Positions 54,801-61,407 of a DNA stretch of 64,000 bases are shown piece after piece. Source of the DNA: Lentisphaera profundi (GTDB lineage: Bacteria > Verrucomicrobiota > Lentisphaeria > Lentisphaerales > Lentisphaeraceae); NCBI RefSeq assembly GCF_028728065.1, contig NZ_CP117811.1, forward strand, positions 930,001 to 994,000. Reading direction: 5' to 3'. Both the position numbers and the translations under genes were made by a program. Position 1 is the first letter of the stretch, and the number at the start of each line of letters is the position of its first letter. Under the pieces are notes generated by a model that worked only from the letters and a program-made list of their open reading frames with translations, had not been told where the DNA came from and did not search any database.

Positions 54801-55517
54801 CAATCTTATCAGCTCGAGTTGGATAAAAAATTGACTCTAGAGAGCTATGAAGACCTTAAGCAAGTCGACTTGGCCTTGGTGCAAGTTTTAGCTGAAATAA
54901 CACGTCAAATCAATGGTTTTGAATTTAAACTGAAGGCGAATACGGAAGAACAAGAGAAGTCAGCTGAATTAAGTCAACTAATATTAGATCAAGAGAAAGT
55001 TCTGAAAAGTTGGAGTCATTTATCGAGTCTGATCGGAGATGCCAAGGGTGAGAAGTTCTCTCGTTTTGCACAAAGCATAAGTTTAGAATATCTCACAGAT
55101 TTGGCTAATGAGCATTTACTTCGACTCTTTCCTCGCTATGAATTAAAAGTGGGTGAGAAACTAGAACTTCAGATACTCGACTCCTATCAAGCCGATATCA
55201 TTCGCCCTGTGAGTACTTTGAGTGGAGGAGAAAGCTTCTTAGTGAGCTTGGCACTAGCACTGGGGCTCTCGGACCTAGCTTCTGATACAGTAAGCATAGA
55301 ATCACTATTTCTAGATGAAGGCTTTGGGACACTCGATGCAGAGACTCTAGATGTAGCACTCGATGCCCTAGATAGTCTTAAAAACTCAGGACGTATGGTC
55401 GGGGTAATCTCTCATGTAGAAGCTCTTAAAGAACGCATAACGACACGTATTCAAGTTTTTGCGGCTAATGGTGTGAGTCATCTCGAGGAGCGTTTTCGTA
55501 TAATGGCTAAAGCTTAA
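51846..55517 (+). CDS. sbcC: SMC-like ATPase SbcC (Rad50 family)
   Basis: A 1223-residue protein starting at GTG 51846. N-terminal ATPase half with Walker A GPTGAGKTT (about 38-46), long coiled coil (roughly 200-1020) interrupted by the zinc hook Cys601-P-L-C604, and C-terminal half with signature LSGGESFLVSLALALG and Walker B SLFLDEGFGTLDAETLD. With SbcD it opens DNA hairpins and degrades protein-blocked ends. Length is typical of long SbcC proteins. It converges on recD across an inverted-repeat element. Confidence 0.96.
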   Translation: MKIHKLKFKNLNSLKGEWQIDFDEPEFRDNGLFAIMGPTGAGKTTILDAICLALYYRTPRLDKVNSSHNEIMTRHTGECFSEVEFSVNAKRYRSCWYQQRASKKADGKLQPLRLELVDMESGKPMETQIKKIQPLIEKITGLNYDRFIRSVMLAQGGFTAFLKAKEEEKAGMLEEMTGTEIYTLIGMKIFECEKVEKEQLALLQARLGESKLLSEEQVEDLQNHKGTKGLELKLEITKQKELKDKLGWHENLIKISSNIEADRLNELNSKKELEAFLPQQKRLDRYVPALALQAKYEEFKKISTDLDSVVKAGQQLAKQAKEKEIEFIGSDLAQKQKNDEIEVFELAREKEEKMIREKLIPLDQELAKIMVEHESQEKLFTSKSKELQILLKEIEEVKNKLALDQKNVLAQNSWLDKNKSLVALEAQLPLIKDSLNRLKLKSDDLHKEQLSFDANQGLAIKAKEQSKSLAQNAEKSQAELTEITNLHSEKKTYLEVKLAGRELDNLTNESYQFDQQLKDLLHLKKLAGELLEKQERKSEKLVKLQASQKNQQEEGKELELIEVNLKQSQDLVEARRLIWEREKQICSLELYRQQLQEEESCPLCGSKDHPGIKAYAKIELSSSEASYQEAQAQENDYVLRHNKLKTKFELTKQEITNSQEALEIDGLEFEKIHQAYLSLSAQLELKSEFTDKEELQSVELEKQQEQQRLKQNLSELKQLTKELNLLEIKLQEATRKSQKISTDSLIQLKEYKAQEQALELQESKVRELKSDVQKEQEGIKSTLKKLDMSLPADKQIPAFLTKLQDEFEIYKKNLVDVQALTQSCAIHEASLQGKAGTEKKLNSAHQTEQEKFEILSKSLKELQLKRRELYGEKNIEHCRKQFQEKSNVLQVNLKKLVEARQIQQTAFKVLTTQLQDNQIQEKLSAQELTQVKISFESSLKASEFTDEMDLKAAFLPESEYQVLSKKSEKLKLSYNAATTSLKNSEQSYQLELDKKLTLESYEDLKQVDLALVQVLAEITRQINGFEFKLKANTEEQEKSAELSQLILDQEKVLKSWSHLSSLIGDAKGEKFSRFAQSISLEYLTDLANEHLLRLFPRYELKVGEKLELQILDSYQADIIRPVSTLSGGESFLVSLALALGLSDLASDTVSIESLFLDEGFGTLDAETLDVALDALDSLKNSGRMVGVISHVEALKERITTRIQVFAANGVSHLEERFRIMAKA

Positions 55518-55558
55518 GAAGCTGAACCCTGAACCCAAAAATCTGAGTAAAAAGAAAC

Positions 55559-55691
55559 ACGATTACCCATAAAGCGGGGCAAAGCCCCTAATCGCCTGGT
55601 CAAGGAAAGGCATTTCCTTGCTGGGGGAGCTCGAGGGGGACAGCGTCCCTCTCGTATGCGAAGCATCATGCCCTCTATTCTGGGTAATCGT
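55559..55691. repeat. 133-base nested palindromic element between sbcC and recD
   Basis: The ends are a perfect 11-bp inverted repeat, ACGATTACCCA (55559-55569) and TGGGTAATCGT (55681-55691). Inside are four hairpins: GGGGC-AAA-GCCCC (55576-55588), CAAGGAAA-GGCA-TTTCCTTG (55601-55620), a 9-bp stem with one wobble (55632-55654) and ATGC-GAA-GCAT (55656-55666). As RNA or single-stranded DNA it would fold as a multi-branched junction closed by the outer stem. It looks like a MITE-like or structured intergenic repeat; no T-tract follows. Confidence 0.7.
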
Positions 55692-55718
55692 AAAAAGAAA
55701 TGAACTCAGCGCATTTTA

Positions 55719-57566
55719 TTATTTCAATCGTTTTAATAAACCCGAGAAACGTTGTGTTATCTTTTTACAGGCATTTAAAAGTTCCTTGTGGTCGGCATAA
55801 ATCTCGACGTATTCTTTGGCGCGGGTGATGCCGGTATAAAAAAGCTCCTTGCTTAAAAGGCGTTCCGATTTATCGGACAAAACGAGGTAAACCTTATTGT
55901 ATTCGGAGCCTTGAGATTTGTGAATAGTCATGGCAAAAGAACTTTCATAATCGGGTAAAACAGAAGGTGGAAACTCGCGTATTGTATTATTGTCACCAAG
56001 GAAATAAACTTTGGGTAAATCATTAGTAATCAGCACGACACCAATATCACCGTTATAGAGCTTTAAACTATTATCATTACGCGTAATCATGAGTGCGCGA
56101 CCATGATAAAGGGCTTCATCATTCTGATTAAAAATCTTTTTACTAATAAAAGTATTGAGCGCTTCGGAGCCGTAGTTACCGCTGCGTCCAGCACAAAGAA
56201 TACGAGCTTCATTGAGTTTAGCTAAGATAGTAGAGACTTCCTTAGTCCTAAGGATAGCCAGGTATTCATCGAAGAACTTTTTCAAAGTCTTGTCAAGTAT
56301 GGATTCTATTTTTGTAGGGAGAGCTAAATGGCATATATCCTCATATTTTTCGAAATAAGATGAATCTTCTAGAGGGTGAGGATTCGGGGCTTCATTTACA
56401 TCTTTGGCCAAGTGTCCAATACCTGAATCATCCTTAAAGCGCCAGCTATGCTCTAGCTTGACCATCACATCTTGAAGAGGACTCTCTCGCTCAGATAGTT
56501 CCAGTTGTATACCCTTTGTCAGTGCTTGATAATCGCTACAGAATTGTTGCGAGAAGCTATTGATTTTATCGCCTGAGGTTAGGTCACCCAAGACATTGCC
56601 CGTTTCAACTGCAGCTAATTGATCCTTATCTCCCAAGAGAATGACGCGACAATCATCTCTAAGAGCGTTTAATACCGCGCGAAAGAGCACGAGAGGTACC
56701 ATAGAACTCTCATCGATGAGTAGGATATTACTTGAGCATTTATTCTTCTGATTATGTTTGAAACCACCACCTGGATTAAATCCTAAATAGCGATGAATCG
56801 TCTCAGCTGTTTGCGGAATTTTTTTAAGAATGCTTTCTGCAATATTTGTTTTTTCGCCTAATTCAATAAGGGTATTTTTAATGGATTGACCTAAGCGATC
56901 TGCCGCTTTTCCCGTAGGCGCTACCAAATTGATTTTCACATCGGGATCTTGACTAATGAGGAGGGCTAAAATATTGCCAACGGTTGTTGTTTTTCCCGTG
57001 CCAGGACCACCGGAAATAACACAGAAGCGACTTCGTAAGGCAGCGAAAGCAGCCACTTTTTGCCAGTTAATAATTTCAAGATTATTATCACTATCAATGA
57101 CTGTTTTGTCAGGGAGCAAGTCATTGAGTTGATTAATGAGCTCAGTGGATAGACTCAGTGCTGTGGAGCTCATATTATTGATGTAATCAGCTACTGATGC
57201 TTCTGCCCGGTAATACTTATTGAGATAGAGTAAGCCATTTTCGGGATCGAGAATGAGTGGCTTATCATCGTCGGCTAGACCAATGGTATGGGAATAGCGT
57301 TGTGGCCAATCCTTATAATCCGTGAAGGGTGGTACTTGGTGTGACAAAGCTTCGCCTTCATTTGTTTTACCCTCAAGCAAAATATTATCTAAGGGGAGCA
57401 CGCTGTGCTGTTGGTTAGCGTAGTAGCTTAAACAAAGTGTTGCCGTATACAGCTCCGACGTAGAATCGGCGGGCTCTTGTGAAATAATGTAATCTGCAAA
57501 TCGACGATCAATATCATTGAAAAAGGGAAGTGCGATTACATGATTCTGTTGAGTAGTGCTAGGCAT
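55719..57566 (-). CDS. recD: exodeoxyribonuclease V alpha subunit RecD
   Basis: A 615-residue SF1B helicase. After an N-terminal ~170 residues that bind RecC/RecB come Walker A GGPGTGKTTT (about 185-194), NLVAPTGKAADRL, LLIDESSMV, LLGDKDQLAAVETGNVLGDL, and the C-terminal motifs FAMTIHKSQGSEY and YTGITRAKEYVEIY. It is the 5'-3' motor of RecBCD. It overlaps recB by 8 bases. The RecD type (partnered with RecB and RecC) is chosen over the stand-alone RecD2 because of the operon. Confidence 0.93.
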   Translation of the reverse strand: MPSTTQQNHVIALPFFNDIDRRFADYIISQEPADSTSELYTATLCLSYYANQQHSVLPLDNILLEGKTNEGEALSHQVPPFTDYKDWPQRYSHTIGLADDDKPLILDPENGLLYLNKYYRAEASVADYINNMSSTALSLSTELINQLNDLLPDKTVIDSDNNLEIINWQKVAAFAALRSRFCVISGGPGTGKTTTVGNILALLISQDPDVKINLVAPTGKAADRLGQSIKNTLIELGEKTNIAESILKKIPQTAETIHRYLGFNPGGGFKHNQKNKCSSNILLIDESSMVPLVLFRAVLNALRDDCRVILLGDKDQLAAVETGNVLGDLTSGDKINSFSQQFCSDYQALTKGIQLELSERESPLQDVMVKLEHSWRFKDDSGIGHLAKDVNEAPNPHPLEDSSYFEKYEDICHLALPTKIESILDKTLKKFFDEYLAILRTKEVSTILAKLNEARILCAGRSGNYGSEALNTFISKKIFNQNDEALYHGRALMITRNDNSLKLYNGDIGVVLITNDLPKVYFLGDNNTIREFPPSVLPDYESSFAMTIHKSQGSEYNKVYLVLSDKSERLLSKELFYTGITRAKEYVEIYADHKELLNACKKITQRFSGLLKRLK

Positions 57567-60500
57567 GAGTCATGGCTCCTTCGAGAATAAGTTGTTTCAT
57601 ATCTTGGACGAGGCCAATGGGCAAGCGATCGTTATGAATACCATGGCTAGTACCTACTTCAAAACCACGCACAAAGGCGTAAGCCACACCTCCAAAGTGT
57701 TTGTCATAGTCATAGTTTTCTAGCGACTGCTCAAGGTAGAGGTGCAGTGCCAAAGTATATATATGATACTGTAGGAAGTAAAAATGCTCACGTACCGCAT
57801 GCAAAACTGGCTGAGAATGATAATCTTTTGATTGAGATCCTAAATAATTACTCTTCCAATCCACAACATAAAATTTATCGCCATGCTGAAGGCAGAGATC
57901 AATTGAGCCATTAAAAAAACCTTCTTCCATTTGATAATTTAGCTTCTCCAAATCTTCAATAAAAATGTGATTTTTGTGCTGTGCAGGATAATACTTAGAA
58001 AATAAATTCCGGAGTTTATAAAGGTTTATATCTTTGATGGGGTAATAAAACTCGAGTTCATCGAGGCGTTGATTTAGGGAGATATCCTGCAAAGCAAAAG
58101 CATCACAATCGAGTTGTGGATTGAGCTGAGTTGCGAGCACACGCTTGATCATTTCAATACAATCTGCAATGCGTGATTTTAAAAAGCTTTCGGGATTATG
58201 ACTGCGAGCACCATGCAGGCCATAGCTTTTGAGCTTATCTGCAATGATGTCTGGCCAATTACTTTCATCTTGGAAGTCAATATGTTCAAAAATCTCATGA
58301 ATACAGGTCCCTGGCGTAGCGCCTCGTGGGAAAGCGTAAAAGCCCTCTGGTTTGACGTCGCTTGTGGGATTTGAATCTTGGAGCCCTTCATCTTCTTTTA
58401 GAGATGAATCAGGCACAAAACGAACTTTACCGTGACGGCGAATGAGGGCTGAATAACTACCATCCATCCAAAAAGGGAAATTCAGTTCAATAGGCTCAGG
58501 TGCGATGAGTTCAGTTCTGCCTTCCGGTTTATAATAACAGGAACTTACAGATTGTATCGAGTCGACTTCAGTGAAATTAATATGGGCGTTTTTACCCGCA
58601 AGTTTTGTTTGCCAAAAGTCCTGGCGGTCAGATAAACTTTGAAATGATGCTTCGCTTAAGTCTTGCTCTTGTATATCAATTCCACGTAAAGTAGGATGGA
58701 TTAAATATTCAAAAGCATTTGGAGTTCTCTTTTTTGCCAAAGGACCGCGTTGGCCTTCTTTTTTTGATTTATTGAAACTATGACTTTCGATATTGCCCCA
58801 ATAGAGATAGCAGCGATTGGCAGACCGAGTTAGAGCTACATAAAGTAGTCGCAATTGCTCACCGAGTATTTCCCGTCGCCAAAAAAAGCGATTACTATCA
58901 CGGTTGTCATCGTTTGTATCAATACTAAGAGCTGTCTCATTATTTTGATCATGGAAGGAAAAATCACCAGCGGGAGCTTTTTCTCCAAATTTACCACCCT
59001 CCATATAGGTTTCTGTCCACATATAGGGGCAGAAGACAATGGGGAACTCTAAGCCTTTGGATTTATGGATGGTCATGATTTTTACGGCTTGAGCATCAGT
59101 CTCCATGCGTTGTAGGTATTGCTCATCATCTTTTTTGGTAGAATTTATTTTTTCCTTGAGGAAACGCAGTATTCCAGAAATCCCTAAACCTTTAGAGACT
59201 TCTATATCATGAAGAATTTCTCTCAGTTGGAAGATGTTACTGATGATTCGTTCACCATTGACTTTAGCTAAGCTATGGGTGTAGATATTGTGCTTATCAA
59301 TGAATTTTTGCAGGCTTCGCAAAAAGCCCCGCTGTTCCCATTCATTGTGATAATCTTTGAATTCAAGTAAATAATCAAAGCGTTCTTGATCGCTGAGTTC
59401 TTGGATTTCTAGAGCATTTAAGCCTAGCAGTGTACTGAGTAGTAGGGGAGTGATACTTAGATCTTTTGGTGATAAAACGGCTTCTAAAAAACACTCGATT
59501 CCAGTGGCTTCACTCGATTTGAAAACATTGCCTGATTTAGCGATGATGGCCGGGATACCGGCATCACTCAAACTCTGTTTCATCGCCTGAGCTTGCTTAT
59601 GTTTATTGACGAGGATGGCAATATCACCCGGTTTTACCCGTTCGGGATCCTTATCTTTTTTACTAAAGAAGGCCTTTTTATCTTGAGAATGATTCAATAA
59701 GTCGACAATCTCCTGAGTGACTATCTTGGGCAGTAGGGGTTCCACATTCGATTTTGACAACTCACATTCATCGCCATCGTTATTTGTGAATGACATCCAG
59801 CGCAGTTGGAGGGCCTGCTTATTGCCATCGACGCCAAGTTCGCGCTTATTAGCAGCAGCATTAACGGCTTCAAAAATGATTCCCGATTTTCCTTCTTCCG
59901 GGGCATAGGCAAAAGCTTCTTCACTCATGCTAGTGAGTTCATTATTTGCGCTGACCTTTTTACTGAGGAAAAAGTGATTGACGGCATCTACCATGCCCGA
60001 TTCTGAGCGATAATTATTTTCGAGGGTGAACTGATTATCTCCAGCATCTTCTTTAGCTTGAAGATAGGCAAAAATATCAGCACCGCGAAAGCGATAGATA
60101 CTTTGCTTGGGATCACCAATCATAAAGAAACTATGATCCTTCGAGTGCTCTTTATCACCAAATAAACGTTTGAAGATCTCGTATTGAGCCGGATCAGTAT
60201 CTTGGAATTCATCTACGAGGGCAACGTGAAATTTATTGCGTATCACCCTATGTAGGGGGCCATCGAGCTCTTCATTGATTAAAGACTTATGAAGTTTTTC
60301 AATGAGGTCATCAAAGGTGAGGATATTCAGTTGATCTTTCTTTTCTTGATAAGCAGTGGTGAAGAAAGAGGCGAAATGTAACTTCTGATGAATCTCCATA
60401 GAATGCTGAAGAGATGCAATATTTTCTTTTATAGTTTTGATTTTTCCATCAAAATCTTTGATTTCATTGTATGCATCAATGAGAGACTGACAGTCTTCAA

Positions 60501-61407
60501 GTAGAGGATGACTTAGTTTTTTATTCTTACTTTGTGAAAAAACGTCAACTTTACTTTTGTAACTTTTTGGGAAGTTAAGTAAAGCACTTTTTAAAGCATA
60601 AATACTAGCATCTATATTTTCAGGGAGATAAGCTTTTCTCTTGTCCTCGACGAAAAGTGTTTTTATATCATTTAGCATATCTTGATTATTTAATTGACCG
60701 ACTAGCGTATCTCGTATTTCTAAAAGAGGAGCAAAAAGTACATTTAATTTCTTCTGCTCGAGATCTTGTTCAGAATGCTTGACTTCGATTTCTTCTTCAA
60801 GTTCTTCTGAGCTAGCTAGATTAGTTTCTAATTTACCACCTTTGCCAATGACACTTAATAAATTCTTGAGATCATCTTTGCTCAAAGTTAAATTTGAGTT
60901 TTCCTTATAAGTCTGAAGTCTAATAAAGTCTTCGATAACTTCTTGAATGATTGGGTCATTATCTTTCAGCAGTTCCATATCAAAGAGACTGTGACTTTCG
61001 AAAGCATTTTCTTTGAGCATGCGTTGACAGAAGCTATGAATGGTAAAAATGGAAGCTTGATCAAAATTCAGAACGGCTTTTTCGATTTTCTCTTTGGGTA
61101 AATCATTTTGGTAGAGATTGATAATAGCGAGTAGAGTCTCATCTGAATCTTCTAAGTTGCCCTTGTTTTCGATCAAGTAACAGAGCTTGAGCGCATCACT
61201 CAAATTTTTGCGAATGCGATCGCGAAGCTCTTTGGTGGCATCATCAGTAAAGGTCACAACCAAGATTTCTGAGATAGCTCGACCCTTGAGGATATAATGT
61301 AAGAAAAGGTTAGCAATGGAATAAGTCTTGCCAGTACCTGCACTCGCTTCGATAAGAGAGATTCCGGAGTCGGCAATAGCTTCTTTTAAATTTAAAGTTT
61401 TACTCAT
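57559..61407 (-). CDS. recB: exodeoxyribonuclease V beta subunit RecB
   Basis: A 1282-residue UvrD-like helicase plus nuclease. Helicase motifs: ASAGTGKTYS (21-30), VTFTDDATKELRDRI, TIHSFCQRML, LVDEFQDTDPAQYEIF, MIGDPKQSIYRFRGAD, ENNYRSESGMVDAVN, MTIHKSKGLEFPIVFCP and LLYVALTRSANR. The C-terminal nuclease domain has GTCIHEIFEHIDF and GFFNGSIDLCLQHGDKFYVVDWKSN (about 1165-1187), with the metal-binding Asp and Asp-x-Lys. It is intact, so a functional RecBCD is likely. It overlaps recC by 1 base. Confidence 0.95.
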   Translation of the reverse strand: MSKTLNLKEAIADSGISLIEASAGTGKTYSIANLFLHYILKGRAISEILVVTFTDDATKELRDRIRKNLSDALKLCYLIENKGNLEDSDETLLAIINLYQNDLPKEKIEKAVLNFDQASIFTIHSFCQRMLKENAFESHSLFDMELLKDNDPIIQEVIEDFIRLQTYKENSNLTLSKDDLKNLLSVIGKGGKLETNLASSEELEEEIEVKHSEQDLEQKKLNVLFAPLLEIRDTLVGQLNNQDMLNDIKTLFVEDKRKAYLPENIDASIYALKSALLNFPKSYKSKVDVFSQSKNKKLSHPLLEDCQSLIDAYNEIKDFDGKIKTIKENIASLQHSMEIHQKLHFASFFTTAYQEKKDQLNILTFDDLIEKLHKSLINEELDGPLHRVIRNKFHVALVDEFQDTDPAQYEIFKRLFGDKEHSKDHSFFMIGDPKQSIYRFRGADIFAYLQAKEDAGDNQFTLENNYRSESGMVDAVNHFFLSKKVSANNELTSMSEEAFAYAPEEGKSGIIFEAVNAAANKRELGVDGNKQALQLRWMSFTNNDGDECELSKSNVEPLLPKIVTQEIVDLLNHSQDKKAFFSKKDKDPERVKPGDIAILVNKHKQAQAMKQSLSDAGIPAIIAKSGNVFKSSEATGIECFLEAVLSPKDLSITPLLLSTLLGLNALEIQELSDQERFDYLLEFKDYHNEWEQRGFLRSLQKFIDKHNIYTHSLAKVNGERIISNIFQLREILHDIEVSKGLGISGILRFLKEKINSTKKDDEQYLQRMETDAQAVKIMTIHKSKGLEFPIVFCPYMWTETYMEGGKFGEKAPAGDFSFHDQNNETALSIDTNDDNRDSNRFFWRREILGEQLRLLYVALTRSANRCYLYWGNIESHSFNKSKKEGQRGPLAKKRTPNAFEYLIHPTLRGIDIQEQDLSEASFQSLSDRQDFWQTKLAGKNAHINFTEVDSIQSVSSCYYKPEGRTELIAPEPIELNFPFWMDGSYSALIRRHGKVRFVPDSSLKEDEGLQDSNPTSDVKPEGFYAFPRGATPGTCIHEIFEHIDFQDESNWPDIIADKLKSYGLHGARSHNPESFLKSRIADCIEMIKRVLATQLNPQLDCDAFALQDISLNQRLDELEFYYPIKDINLYKLRNLFSKYYPAQHKNHIFIEDLEKLNYQMEEGFFNGSIDLCLQHGDKFYVVDWKSNYLGSQSKDYHSQPVLHAVREHFYFLQYHIYTLALHLYLEQSLENYDYDKHFGGVAYAFVRGFEVGTSHGIHNDRLPIGLVQDMKQLILEGAMTHA

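Noticed and set aside
55618-55800. A 60-codon plus-strand frame over the nested palindrome and recD end
   Set aside because: It is read through hairpin sequence and the antisense of recD; composition reflects the palindromes.
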